Positions 41,811 to 50,343 of a DNA stretch of 64,000 nt are shown here, in pieces. Below the pieces are notes generated by a model that was not told the origin of the DNA, ran no database searches, and saw nothing but the letters and a program-made list of their open reading frames with translations. The first letter of the stretch is position 1, and each line of letters begins with the position of its first letter. This DNA comes from Pseudophaeobacter sp965641885 (GTDB lineage: Bacteria; Pseudomonadota; Alphaproteobacteria; Rhodobacterales; Rhodobacteraceae): the NCBI GenBank assembly GCA_965641885.1, contig OZ282574.1, positions 4,526,001 to 4,590,000 of the forward strand, read 5' to 3'. A program made the position numbers and the translations under genes.

Positions 41811-42991
41811 GCCGCGTCACCAAATTTGCGGCCCGTGATCCGGGCCCAACCGCGCGATTAACGGGGTTCATGTCCCATCTACGCGACAATGGGTTCCGGC
41901 TTGGGGTCGGCGAGGCAGAGCTTGGCCTTGAGGCTCTGACCCATGTGGAAACCATAGACCCCAAAGATGTTCGCCACGCCCTGCGTGCGGTCTGCACCGG
42001 CTGTGTTGAGGACGTGGAACGGTTTGATGATCTGTTTGACGCCTTCTGGATGAATGGCGGCCGGGTGGCGACTAAGACCATTCCCAACCAAACATCCGCT
42101 TCGGATCATGTACACAGCTCGCGAAATGCGGCAGGCGCGGACATGAGCATGGGGGCTGGGGCACCCAGCACCCCTGACGGTGATGGCGAGGAGCCGGCCG
42201 AGGCTGATGGCGAGGGCAAGCTTGTCGCTAGTCTGGCGCAGGCGACGATGAAGAAAGACCTGCGCGATCTGGTGCGGCCTGAAGAGATCGCCGAGGCGCA
42301 GATCGTGGCGCAGCGACTGGGGGCCGCCCTGCGAGACCGCCGGTCCCGGCGACGCAAACAAAATCGCAAAGGCGACCGGATCCATTTCAGAAAGGTGATC
42401 CGCCAAAGTCTCGCTACCGGCGGCGAGCCCTTGCATCTAGCAAAGATGCGACGCCCCGAGCGGCCGCTTAAAATCGTGACGCTCTGCGATGTGTCAGGAT
42501 CGATGACCACCTATGCGCAGGTATTTCTGGCCTTTGTCGCCGGGATGATGCGCACCGACCCTACCGCCGATGCCTATTTGTTTCATACCCGTCTGGTGCG
42601 GATTGCCGAAGCCCTGCGGGACAAGGATGCTTTGCGCGCGCTGGGGCGTCTTTCGGTTCTGGCGGATGGGTTTGGCGGAGGGTCAAAAATTGGCGTCTCG
42701 CTGTCGCAGTTCGCCCAAACCTATGCGCGCCGTTTTGTTGATGGCCGCACAGTGGTGCTGATCCTGTCGGATGGCTACGACACCAACGATCCGGAACTGT
42801 TGGGCGCGGCTCTGGAAAAACTGAAAAAACGTGGCTGCAAGATCATCTGGCTCAACCCGCTCAAAGGCTGGGACGGCTATGAACCGGTGGCGCGCGGCAT
42901 GGCCGCTGCCCTGCCACATCTTGATCTGTTCAACCCGGCAAATACCCTGGCCGATCTGGCTGCATTGGAACCGGAGCTGACCCGCCTATGA
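41807..42991 (+). CDS. coxE: CoxE, VWA-domain CODH maturation protein
   Basis: A 394-residue CoxE-family protein. The C-terminal part has a von Willebrand A fold with the MIDAS motif DVSGSM (228-233), LDTRL-type Thr replaced by FHTRLVRI, and LSDGYDTND. The N-terminal part is helical with a Gly/Asp-rich low-complexity linker (about 110-135). CoxE works with the MoxR ATPase CoxD to mature the [CuSMoO2] site. Start overlaps the coxD stop and its stop overlaps the coxF start (ATGA both times). Confidence 0.92.
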   Translation: MSRVTKFAARDPGPTARLTGFMSHLRDNGFRLGVGEAELGLEALTHVETIDPKDVRHALRAVCTGCVEDVERFDDLFDAFWMNGGRVATKTIPNQTSASDHVHSSRNAAGADMSMGAGAPSTPDGDGEEPAEADGEGKLVASLAQATMKKDLRDLVRPEEIAEAQIVAQRLGAALRDRRSRRRKQNRKGDRIHFRKVIRQSLATGGEPLHLAKMRRPERPLKIVTLCDVSGSMTTYAQVFLAFVAGMMRTDPTADAYLFHTRLVRIAEALRDKDALRALGRLSVLADGFGGGSKIGVSLSQFAQTYARRFVDGRTVVLILSDGYDTNDPELLGAALEKLKKRGCKIIWLNPLKGWDGYEPVARGMAAALPHLDLFNPANTLADLAALEPELTRL

Positions 42992-43791
42992 CCCCAGCCG
43001 AACTCACAGATTCAGAAATTGCGACCCTGGCACAGGAAATGCGCGCCCGAGGAGAGCCCTTTGCCATTGCCACAGTGGTGCGCACCCTGGGCGCGACGGC
43101 GGCCAAGCCGGGCGCCAAGGCGCTGCTGGATGCCGAAGGTGCCATTTTGCAGGGCTGGATTGGCGGCGGCTGTGTCCGAGGCGCGTTGGCAAAGGCGGTG
43201 AGGCGGGCCCTGTCTGAGGGTGCGCCGCAATTGATCTCGCTGCACCCGCAGGACCTGCTGGATGAAAAGGGCGTCAGTGCGGGCGAGGATGTCGAGGGGG
43301 TGCGCTTTGCCCGCAACGGCTGCCCGTCCAAGGGTTCGATGGATATATTTGTCGAGCTGATTGTACCGCTGCCAGAACTGGTTATTTATGGCGATGCTCC
43401 TGTGGCCCAGTCGCTGGCAAAGCTGGCGGCGCAGTTCCAGTGGTCGGTGATCCAGGGAGCGGCTGAGGCAGCAGCGCCGCCATCTGCTGGGGGAGAAAGC
43501 CGCATGATCGTGGTGGCCACGCAGGGCAAAAACGATCTGGCCTGCCTGAAACAGGCCCTGCAGACATCCGCGCGGTTTGTCGCCTTTGTCGGCAGCCGCC
43601 GCAAGTTCGCAGCACTTTCAGAAAAGCTGACAGCGCAGGGTGTAGCAGAGGCCGATCTGGCAGCGGTGCAGGCGCCGGCCGGGCTGGCGATTGGGGCTGT
43701 GACCCCGGATGAAATTGCCCTGTCCATTCTGGCGCAGCTGACCGAGATCCGGCGCCGCCATCAGCGCGATGAAGACGACAGCCATGAGTGA
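42988..43791 (+). CDS. coxF: CoxF, XdhC-family CODH maturation factor
   Basis: A 267-residue XdhC/CoxI-family protein. The N-terminal part is seen in FAIATVVRTLGATAAKPGAKA and GWIGGGCVRGALAKAVRRAL; the C-terminal Rossmann-like part in LVIYGDAPVAQSLAKLAAQ, VVATQGKNDLACLKQAL, FVGSRRKFAALSEKL and GAVTPDEIALSILAQL. XdhC proteins bind molybdenum cofactor, aid its sulfuration and insert it; CoxF is the CODH counterpart. The glycine-rich motif is degenerate (GDAPVA instead of GAGHVG), as in other CoxF sequences. ATGA overlap with coxE. Confidence 0.9.
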   Translation: MTPAELTDSEIATLAQEMRARGEPFAIATVVRTLGATAAKPGAKALLDAEGAILQGWIGGGCVRGALAKAVRRALSEGAPQLISLHPQDLLDEKGVSAGEDVEGVRFARNGCPSKGSMDIFVELIVPLPELVIYGDAPVAQSLAKLAAQFQWSVIQGAAEAAAPPSAGGESRMIVVATQGKNDLACLKQALQTSARFVAFVGSRRKFAALSEKLTAQGVAEADLAAVQAPAGLAIGAVTPDEIALSILAQLTEIRRRHQRDEDDSHE

Positions 43792-43839
43792 GCACAGCGC
43801 TGAAATATTCGCGCGTGCCCTCAGATCGGAGGATTTTTG

Positions 43840-43941
43840 ATGCGCCGTCTCCTTGCCTCTCTCTTGAGACATTTCTCACCCGCTCCCCTGAGCAAAGAAC
43901 AGGCCGATGTACTGGCCACGATAAAATACCCCTGTTGTTGA
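43840..43941 (+). CDS. 33-residue ORF of unknown function between coxF and coxG
   Basis: Too short for routine gene calling but well framed: GGAGG at 43828-43832 lies 7 nt before the ATG, and the stop is 13 bp before the coxG GTG. The product has a basic, hydrophobic N-terminal helix (MRRLLASLLRHF), a middle SPAPLSKEQADVL and the C terminus IKYPCC, ending in two Cys. The N-terminal part could bind a membrane surface; the Cys pair could bind copper or form a disulfide. An 18-codon frame from ATG 43784, overlapping the coxF end, stops at 43840 as TGATG, so coupled translation is possible. I do not recognise it. It is a candidate new cox accessory peptide. Confidence 0.55.
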   Translation: MRRLLASLLRHFSPAPLSKEQADVLATIKYPCC

Positions 43942-43954
43942 AAAGGACACCCAA

Positions 43955-44404
43955 GTGGAACTGAAAGACGAAATCACCATCAATGCCCCCATGACGCAGG
44001 TCTACGCCGCGCTGAACGACCCCGAAGTGCTGCGCCAGTGCATTCCCGGCTGCGAAGAGTTGATAAAGCACTCGGAGACCGAGCTGGAAGCCAAGGTTGT
44101 TCTCAAGATCGGCCCGGTAAAAGCGCGCTTTGGCGGCAATGTGGAACTAGACACATCCGGCGCGCCAGATGCGTTTTCGCTCACAGGTCAGGGCAGCGGC
44201 GGCGCTGCCGGCTATGCCAAGGGCGGCGCAGATGTCACGCTGGTTGAGGTCGATGGTGTGACCACCCTCAGCTATACCGCAAAGGTCGATATTGGTGGCA
44301 AACTGGCGCAGCTCGGCTCACGCCTGATCCAGAGCACCGCCAAAAAACTGGCCGGTAAGTTCTTTAAGACCTTCGCCGAGGTTGTGGACGCGGTAGACGC
44401 CTGA
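43955..44404 (+). CDS. coxG: CoxG, SRPBCC-fold CODH quinone/membrane factor
   Basis: A 149-residue CoxG-family protein (START/SRPBCC fold): MELKDEITINAPMTQVYAAL, VLRQCIPGCEEL, ARFGGNVELDT, QGSGGAAGYAKGGADVTLVEV, LAQLGSRLIQSTAKKLAGKFFKTF. CoxG helps attach CODH to the membrane and has been shown to bind quinone, linking CO oxidation to the respiratory chain. Oligotropha CoxG is about 205 residues with a C-terminal hydrophobic tail; this copy lacks that tail. Start is GTG 43955 with AAGGA 7 nt upstream. Last gene of the operon. Confidence 0.93.
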   Translation: MELKDEITINAPMTQVYAALNDPEVLRQCIPGCEELIKHSETELEAKVVLKIGPVKARFGGNVELDTSGAPDAFSLTGQGSGGAAGYAKGGADVTLVEVDGVTTLSYTAKVDIGGKLAQLGSRLIQSTAKKLAGKFFKTFAEVVDAVDA

Positions 44405-44414
44405 CGCCGAACGC

Positions 44415-44438
44415 AGGGGGGGCGGTACGCTGCCCCCT
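44415..44438. terminator. Possible stem-loop between convergent coxG and GMC genes
   Basis: GGGGGC (44418-44423) can pair with GCCCCC (44432-44437), loop of 8 nt, between the coxG stop and the stop of the convergent oxidoreductase. There is no T run, so termination is uncertain. Confidence 0.4.
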
Positions 44439-44440
44439 CA

Positions 44441-46048
44441 CTATTGGCCTGAAAGATGGCTCTGGGCGATCAGATCGCTGGCCTTTTCTCCAATCATGAT
44501 CGCGGGCGCATTGGTGTTGCCGCTGACGATTTCGGGCATGATGGAACAATCGGCTACCCGCAGGCCGGATATGCCATGCACACAAAGATCCGGGCCAACA
44601 ACCGCATCCGCCGACAGCCCCATCTTGCAGGTGCCTGTCGGGTGATAGATCGACGCCGTATTGTTGCGGGCCCAGTCCAGGGTGGCGTCGTAGTCTTCCA
44701 TATCGAGGCTGGCATGCGGGCGGAACTCTTGCGAGATTTTTGAACTCAGGGGCGCGTGGCGGGCGATGGTCCGGGCAATATTGACCCCGGCGACGATGGT
44801 TCTGCAGTCGGTCTCGGTCGCGAGGTAATTCGGGATGATCTTTGGATAGTCCTTTGGGTCGCCGGAGTTCAGCCGGATCTCACCGCGCGATTCTGGACGC
44901 AGCTGACAGACCGACATGGTGAAGGCGGAAAACTTGTCGGCGCCCTTGCCGGGGTTTTCCGCCGACAGAGGCTGCACATGGAACTGAATGTCAGGGGTTT
45001 CCAGATCCGGGCGGGTCTTCATAAACCCTGTGGCAAGGCTGGCGGCCATGGTCATAGGGCCGGCCCGGAACATCAGATATTTCAACCCGATCCTGGCCTG
45101 GCCAAACAGCGAGCTGACCTCGTCGTTCAACGTGGGCTCGTTGCATTTATAGACCAGGCGGGCCTGCAGATGGTCCTGCATATTCTTGCCAACGCCGGGC
45201 AGATCCGCCACCACCTCTATCCCATGCTCTGTCAGCTGCCCGGCCTCGCCGATGCCCGAAAGCATCAGGATCTGCGGTGAGTTGATGGCGCCGCCCGAGA
45301 GGATAACCTCATGATTTGCCGTGATGATATGCTCTTGTCCGCTGCGATCCCTATAGCAGACGCCGGTAGCACGACTGCCCTCGATCACCACGCGCTGCAC
45401 ATGGGCATGGGTGATGATCTGCAGGTTTTCACGTGATTTCACCGGGTTCAGAAACGCCACCGCCGCAGAGCAGCGACGCCCGTTGCGCGCGGTGAGCTGG
45501 AAGAAGCCCACGCCCTCTTGATCCGTCCCATTGTAATCCGGGTTGAACCGGTAGCCAGCAGCCTGGGCCGCCGCCACCCAGGCATCGGTTATGGGGCGCT
45601 GAATGCGCATGTTAGAGACAGAAAGTGATCCCTGATCGCCGTGGAAATCATCGCCGCCGCGCTCGTTGTTTTCTGAGCGTTTGAACAGAGGCAGCACATC
45701 GTCCCAGCCCCAGCCCTCGTTGCCCATCTGACGCCAGCGGTCATAGTCCTGCGACTGGCCACGCACATAGAGCAGGCCATTGAGAGAAGAGGAGCCACCC
45801 AGCACCTTGCCGCGGGGCCACTCGATAGAGCGGCCGTTCAAACCCGGGTCGGGTTCGGTCTTGTAGCACCAGTCGACCTTGGGGTTGTGGATGGTTTTGA
45901 AGTAGCCAACAGGGATGTGGATCCAGGGGTTGGTGTCTTTGCCGCCGGCCTCAAGCAGAATGACCTTTTTGCTGGGGTCCGCGCTAAGCCGGTTGGCGAT
46001 GACGCAGCCCGCCGAACCCGCTCCGACGATGATGTAATCTGCCTCCAA
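44441..46048 (-). CDS. GMC-family FAD oxidoreductase (choline dehydrogenase-like)
   Basis: A 535-residue GMC flavoenzyme. FAD motif DYIIVGAGSAGCVIANRLS at the N terminus; WPRGKVLGGSSSLNGLLYVRG (GMC signature 1); VILSGGAINSPQILMLSGIG (signature 2); catalytic His in ASIYHPTGTCKMG and the C-terminal SGNTNAPAIMIGEKASDLI (His/Asn position). The family oxidises alcohols (choline, PEG, alkanols). The nearest TRAP transporter and IclR regulator are divergent, so the alcohol substrate is probably what that transporter brings in. Unlike a BetA in a bet cluster, no betB or betI is adjacent, so choline is not assured. Confidence 0.9.
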   Translation of the reverse strand: MEADYIIVGAGSAGCVIANRLSADPSKKVILLEAGGKDTNPWIHIPVGYFKTIHNPKVDWCYKTEPDPGLNGRSIEWPRGKVLGGSSSLNGLLYVRGQSQDYDRWRQMGNEGWGWDDVLPLFKRSENNERGGDDFHGDQGSLSVSNMRIQRPITDAWVAAAQAAGYRFNPDYNGTDQEGVGFFQLTARNGRRCSAAVAFLNPVKSRENLQIITHAHVQRVVIEGSRATGVCYRDRSGQEHIITANHEVILSGGAINSPQILMLSGIGEAGQLTEHGIEVVADLPGVGKNMQDHLQARLVYKCNEPTLNDEVSSLFGQARIGLKYLMFRAGPMTMAASLATGFMKTRPDLETPDIQFHVQPLSAENPGKGADKFSAFTMSVCQLRPESRGEIRLNSGDPKDYPKIIPNYLATETDCRTIVAGVNIARTIARHAPLSSKISQEFRPHASLDMEDYDATLDWARNNTASIYHPTGTCKMGLSADAVVGPDLCVHGISGLRVADCSIMPEIVSGNTNAPAIMIGEKASDLIAQSHLSGQ

Positions 46049-46114
46049 AACCTGTCCCTCCGGTTACTCATGAAAAAAAGTCTATGCAGATTGCATGATA
46101 TAGGCTAGCTTTTT

Positions 46115-46133
46115 TTGAGATAAAACGTCTCAA
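46115..46133. promoter_or_regulatory. Palindrome in the GMC/TRAP divergent spacer, candidate IclR operator
   Basis: TTGAGA (46115-46120) and TCTCAA (46128-46133) are perfect 6-bp arms around TAAAACG. It lies 26 bp upstream of the TRAP binding-protein start and 67 bp upstream of the GMC start. IclR-family regulators bind palindromes of this size, and an iclR-like gene ends the TRAP operon. Confidence 0.55.
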
Positions 46134-46158
46134 TAATGACCATCTAGGGAGGAATACG

Positions 46159-47391
46159 ATGGGACTCAAGGAGAATCTGAATCACATCTCACGGCGTGAC
46201 CTGTTTCGGGTCGCCGGGCGCTATGGCATGAGCTCGACACTTTTGGCGGCGGGGGGCTTTGGAGGGGCCATGAGCCTGGCCAATCTCGCGTCAGCCGCAG
46301 AAAGCACCTATGATAAGCGCTACGCCAAGCCCGCCAAGCACACGCTAAAGTTTGGCGCCTCGGGGTTTAACGCCCAGAACCTGTTGATCGAACGGGCCGG
46401 TGCGTTGGAATTTGCCCGCGATTTGGAGAGCCGGACGGATGGGGAGATCCGTATTGAATTCATCGGCAATAACCAGATTTGTGGTCAGACATCCTGCGTT
46501 GAGAAAACGCAGCAGGGCATCGTTGATATCTATGCCGCCTCGACCCAGAACTCGGCCGGGGGTGCGCCCTATCTGAACGTGCTCGACTACGCCTATATGT
46601 TCCCTGGACGGGCCTCGCAGTATCATTTCCTCTATAGCCCCGAATCGCAGCGCATTCTGCGCGAGCCGCTTGAAAAGCGTCATGGTCTGAAGTTCCTGTT
46701 CAGCCATTGTGAGCTGCGCGGCATCCAGCTGGGTCTCGGCTGGCAGGATAAGCCAACTGTGACCAAGCTTGAGCAGCTTTTTGGCACCAAAAACCGTGTA
46801 ACGGGCACTCAGCTGGGCCGGATTGCCATGCAGGCGCTGAATCTCAACCCTGTGCCTGTGGCCTGGGAAGAGACATTGGATGGTCTGAAGCAGGGTCTGA
46901 TTGATGGCGCCGAAACCTGGGCCTCGGCTGTGGCCTACGCCAATATGGCGCCGGTGGTCAGCCAGTCTGTGGATCTGAAATTCTTCTGCGGCACTGAACA
47001 TACCTCGATGAGCGCCTCTGTCTTTGACGGGCTTGAGGGCTATCTGCAGGACGCGGTGATGGAGAGCTCCTATTGGGCCCAGACCCATGTGCAGGCCGCC
47101 AACGAGGCAGCACTGGTCAAGACGGTTGGCCATTCTGACCCACAGATGCCAGGGACGATCTTTGCCGAGAACAACGTGCGCAATGCTTTCCTGGCCGATG
47201 ACCAGATCAAAATGGCCGAGGAAATGTGCTCACCTGAATTCCAGCCGCAGCTGTGGGAGCAGTGGCGGGAACGTCTCAATGGCTGGGCCGGTGGCATCGA
47301 CACCTATCAGGAAATCTATGACATCGCCCGGCAAGTGCCCGCAGACATGAAGCCTGAAAATGTCGAGCCACGCCGGTGGTGGAAGTCCTAA
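46159..47391 (+). CDS. dctP: TRAP transporter substrate-binding protein (DctP family), Tat-exported
   Basis: A 410-residue periplasmic binding protein. The N terminus HISRRDLFRVAGRYGMSSTLL is a twin-arginine (Tat) signal, with a hydrophobic stretch to about 45 (LANLASAAES cleavage). The DctP domain follows: HTLKFGASGFNAQNLLIERA, EFIGNNQICGQTSC, VTGTQLGRIAMQALNLNPVPVAWEETLDGLKQGLIDGAETWASA (the substrate loop) and FEIY-like C-terminal helices. Tat export suggests folding in the cytoplasm, possibly oligomeric. Substrate unknown; organic acid or related compounds are usual. GGGAGGAA lies before ATG 46159. Confidence 0.9.
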   Translation: MGLKENLNHISRRDLFRVAGRYGMSSTLLAAGGFGGAMSLANLASAAESTYDKRYAKPAKHTLKFGASGFNAQNLLIERAGALEFARDLESRTDGEIRIEFIGNNQICGQTSCVEKTQQGIVDIYAASTQNSAGGAPYLNVLDYAYMFPGRASQYHFLYSPESQRILREPLEKRHGLKFLFSHCELRGIQLGLGWQDKPTVTKLEQLFGTKNRVTGTQLGRIAMQALNLNPVPVAWEETLDGLKQGLIDGAETWASAVAYANMAPVVSQSVDLKFFCGTEHTSMSASVFDGLEGYLQDAVMESSYWAQTHVQAANEAALVKTVGHSDPQMPGTIFAENNVRNAFLADDQIKMAEEMCSPEFQPQLWEQWRERLNGWAGGIDTYQEIYDIARQVPADMKPENVEPRRWWKS

Positions 47392-47460
47392 AGTCAGACA
47401 ATGAGACCAAAGGTCGGCGTGCTTTTGCGCGCCGATCAAATTTGTCCAAACGCACTGGGG

Positions 47461-47506
47461 CACCTCGGCGAACATCACCGGGACACCTCGGCGGACATCA
47501 GGGAGG
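47461..47506. repeat. 23-bp tandem duplication before dctQ
   Basis: CACCTCGGCGAACATCACC (47461-47479) is repeated as CACCTCGGCGGACATCAGG (47484-47502), period 23, immediately before the GGGAGG ribosome binding site of the small permease. The second copy supplies part of that site. Confidence 0.8.
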
Positions 47507-47511
47507 AAGAG

Positions 47512-48180
47512 ATGGCACTCTGGTCTGAGATCAGCGACATAATTCGTGCATTTGCGTCGCAAGACAGCTGGGAAATCCGCAATTCGCTCAAATCAAACGG
47601 CGCCTGGGTGTTCGGCACCTTTGCGACCGCCTTGGGGGGGCTCATCATGCTGTGGGTTTATAAGGCGTTGCCCTGGCTTGACCGCCATCTGGAGCGCACG
47701 ATCATGGTCTATAGCTACCTTGCCATTGCCCTTATTATTTTCTGGGGCGTGATTGACCGGTTTATCTTTTCCAATCAACAACCCTGGTCAACAACCATCC
47801 CGCCCTTGCTGTTTATGATCATGGCCTGGTTTGGCGCCGCCTTTAATGTGCGCTTGCGCACGCACCTCAGCTTTGCTGAGTTTCGCACCGCGATGCCGCG
47901 CAGAGGGCAGATGGCCTGCCTGCTGCTGGATGCGGTGCTGTGGTTTGTCTTTGCGGTGATTGTGCTGGTGACCACCTCCCGGATGACGGCGCTGTCGGCG
48001 TCTAACTTTCAGATCGTGCTGGGCACCGACAATGTCATGCAGTGGTGGTTCCTGATTACGGCACCTTTGTCATTTGTGCTGATGGTGGCGCGGGTTTTTG
48101 AAAACCTTTTTGAGGATTTCGACAATTGGCGCAGAGGCGCGCCGCTGATCAAACAGGCTGTGATTGGGGGAGATATCTGA
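47512..48180 (+). CDS. dctQ: TRAP transporter small permease (DctQ family)
   Basis: A 222-residue membrane protein with four hydrophobic helices (GTFATALGGLIMLWVYKAL, MVYSYLAIALIIFWGVIDRFI, ACLLLDAVLWFVFAVIVLVT, WWFLITAPLSFVLMVARVF) in the DctQ arrangement. It pairs with the large permease DctM downstream and the binding protein upstream. ATG 47512 is preferred over an upstream in-frame start because GGGAGGAAG lies just before it. The stop overlaps dctM by TGATG (48178-48182). Confidence 0.88.
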   Translation: MALWSEISDIIRAFASQDSWEIRNSLKSNGAWVFGTFATALGGLIMLWVYKALPWLDRHLERTIMVYSYLAIALIIFWGVIDRFIFSNQQPWSTTIPPLLFMIMAWFGAAFNVRLRTHLSFAEFRTAMPRRGQMACLLLDAVLWFVFAVIVLVTTSRMTALSASNFQIVLGTDNVMQWWFLITAPLSFVLMVARVFENLFEDFDNWRRGAPLIKQAVIGGDI

Positions 48181-49538
48181 TGACTGATGGGTCTTGGGTC
48201 ACGCTGATCTCGCTTGGGGTCACATTCTTATTCATGCTCGGGGTGCCGGTGCTGCTGGTGATTGCCTATTGGGTGATTGGCTGCTCCTTTTTGCTGGGGC
48301 TGACGCTCGACAATATGGGGGCAGAGCTGCTGAACGTCTTTAACAAGGGCTTTGCCCTGCTGGCGATGCCGCTGTTCATCCTGACGGGCGATCTGATCAA
48401 CCAGTCCGGCATTGCCCGGCGATTGTCCGATTTTGCCTATTCCTGTCTCGGCTGGCTGCGCGGCGGGCTGGCCATGGCAGCGCTGGGCGCCTGTGGTTTG
48501 TTTGCGGCCATCTCTGGCTCAAACTCGGCTACTACGGCCACTATTGGCTCGATGTTGCACCCTGAAATGGTCAAAGGCGGCTATGACGAGCGCTTTTCGG
48601 CGGCCACGGCGGCGGCGGGCGGCACAGTCGGGATTATCATCCCGCCTTCGATCATCTTTATCGTTTATGGCTTCTTGCTGAACCTGCCGATCTCAGAGCT
48701 GTTTGTGGCCGGCATTCTGCCTGGTGCGCTGATGGTGATTGGCATGCAGTTCGCCTGCTGGATCATCTGCCGCATCAACGGCTGGGGCCATCTGATCCCG
48801 CTGCAGCTGACCCGCGTGTTGAAAACCGCCTTTGGTGCCTGGCTTGGCTTTTTCGCTATCGGTCTGGTGCTTTGGGGCATTTATACCGGCAAATTCTCAC
48901 CAACCGAGGCGGCCGGTGTCACCGTTGGGTTCTGTGTGATTGCCGGGCTGGTCAGCTATCCGCTGAACCGCATTCTGGGCACGGGCCGGGACAAACCGCT
49001 CAGCGAAAAATCCTATGCCGAGATGCTGGTTGTCGAAGGGTTCACCATTCCGCAGATTCCTTCGGTGGTGATCCGGTCTGCGCAGATAACCGGCATTCTG
49101 GCGCCGCTGATTGCGATTTCGGTGGTGATGCAGCAGATCCTGTCCCTGCTGGGCGCACAGCAGGCGATTGGGGATTTTGTGACCTCGATGGGCGGCTATT
49201 ATGCGGTGCTCTTTACGTCGATGGTGATCGTATTCTTCTCGGGCATGGTATTAGAGAGCCTGCCTGTCACCATCATTCTTGCGCCGATTCTTGCGCCGAT
49301 TGCGGCCTCCGTGGGGATTGATCCGATCCACTTTTCTGTGATTTTCCTGGTCGGGGCCTCCATCGGGTTCATCACGCCGCCTTATGGGCTTAACCTCTAT
49401 GTTGCATCCGGCGTAACCGGCGTTCCCTACTTCCGTTTGCTGCGCTATACGGTGCCCTACCTTATAGCATTGATTAGTGTCTGGATACTGGTGGCCCTGG
49501 TTCCTGATCTGGCTCTGATCCTGCTGCCCAACAGATAG
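48180..49538 (+). CDS. dctM: TRAP transporter large permease (DctM family)
   Basis: A 452-residue ion-coupled permease with about 12 hydrophobic helices: LLAMPLFILTGDLINQSGIARR, GCGLFAAISGSNSATTATIGSML, GGTVGIIIPPSIIFIVYGFL, MVLESLPVTIILAPILAPIAASVGIDPIHFSVIFL and GFITPPYGLNLYVASG. These are DctM signatures; the permease uses the Na+ gradient to bring in substrate captured by DctP. ATG 48180 overlaps the dctQ stop (TGATG). The iclR-like gene follows after 10 bp. Confidence 0.94.
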   Translation: MTDGSWVTLISLGVTFLFMLGVPVLLVIAYWVIGCSFLLGLTLDNMGAELLNVFNKGFALLAMPLFILTGDLINQSGIARRLSDFAYSCLGWLRGGLAMAALGACGLFAAISGSNSATTATIGSMLHPEMVKGGYDERFSAATAAAGGTVGIIIPPSIIFIVYGFLLNLPISELFVAGILPGALMVIGMQFACWIICRINGWGHLIPLQLTRVLKTAFGAWLGFFAIGLVLWGIYTGKFSPTEAAGVTVGFCVIAGLVSYPLNRILGTGRDKPLSEKSYAEMLVVEGFTIPQIPSVVIRSAQITGILAPLIAISVVMQQILSLLGAQQAIGDFVTSMGGYYAVLFTSMVIVFFSGMVLESLPVTIILAPILAPIAASVGIDPIHFSVIFLVGASIGFITPPYGLNLYVASGVTGVPYFRLLRYTVPYLIALISVWILVALVPDLALILLPNR

Positions 49539-49548
49539 ATGTGACGCC

Positions 49549-50343
49549 ATGCCAACTGAGACGACCTCTTCCAAAGAGACACAAATCCCAACCAATCTGC
49601 GATTGTTGTTGATCCTGGAGGAGGTCGCCCGACGCGGCGTCGCCGTCAAACCTGCGCAACTGGTCGAGACCCTGGGCCTGCCCAAGCCAACCCTGCACAG
49701 GCTTTTGCAAACGGCTGAGGAAGAAGGCTTTTTGCAACGGGATATCGATGGGCGTTCTTTTGGGCCGGGCCCGCGGCTGCGCGCCCTTGCGGTCAATACC
49801 ATTTCCTCTGAGCACCTGCGCACGGCGCGTCTTGCCATTCTAAAGGCTGTTGCCGAGGAAATCGGGGAGACCTGTAACCTTGCCACGCCGGATCGCGAAG
49901 GCATGACCTATCTGGACCGGGTCGAGACCAAATGGCCGCTGCGTATTCAATTGCCGATTGGCACGCAGGTTCCGTTCCATTGCACCGCCAGCGGCAAGAT
50001 GTACCTGTCCACGCTGCGCCTTGCGACCTTGAACAGTGTTCTGTCTGCCCGTGCGCTGGAGCCGCAGACAGAAAAAACCATCACCGCGCCGGATGCCCTG
50101 CGCGAAGAGCTGCAAAAAACACGAGACCGGGGCTACGCCACCGACGATGAAGAGTTCATGACGGGGATGGCTGCGATAGCGGTCCCCATCCTTGATCCGC
50201 AAAGCCGCCTTATGGCGACACTCTCGGTCCATGCCCCGGTGCAACGTCGTTCGCTGGCCCAAATCCTGGAGTTTTTGAAGCCGTTGCAACGCGCGGCACA
50301 AAGGCTGACAGATTTAAATGAAAACCAAACGGACGTGTCCTGA
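49549..50343 (+). CDS. IclR-family transcriptional regulator
   Basis: A 264-residue regulator: winged HTH (about 15-80: RLLLILEEVARRGVAVKPAQLVETLGLPKPTLHRLLQTAEEEGF) and ligand domain (about 95-255: CNLATPDREGMTYLDRVE, HCTASGKMYLS, RGYATDDEEFMTGMAAIAVPI). It starts 10 bp after dctM, so it is the last gene of the TRAP operon, and it probably responds to the transported substrate. A palindrome upstream of dctP is a candidate operator. Confidence 0.93.
   Translation: MPTETTSSKETQIPTNLRLLLILEEVARRGVAVKPAQLVETLGLPKPTLHRLLQTAEEEGFLQRDIDGRSFGPGPRLRALAVNTISSEHLRTARLAILKAVAEEIGETCNLATPDREGMTYLDRVETKWPLRIQLPIGTQVPFHCTASGKMYLSTLRLATLNSVLSARALEPQTEKTITAPDALREELQKTRDRGYATDDEEFMTGMAAIAVPILDPQSRLMATLSVHAPVQRRSLAQILEFLKPLQRAAQRLTDLNENQTDVS

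Noticed and set aside
43784..43840. 18-codon frame overlapping the coxF end (MSEHSAEIFARALRSEDF)
   Set aside because: Too short to support as a product; it may only serve to couple translation to the 33-codon ORF.
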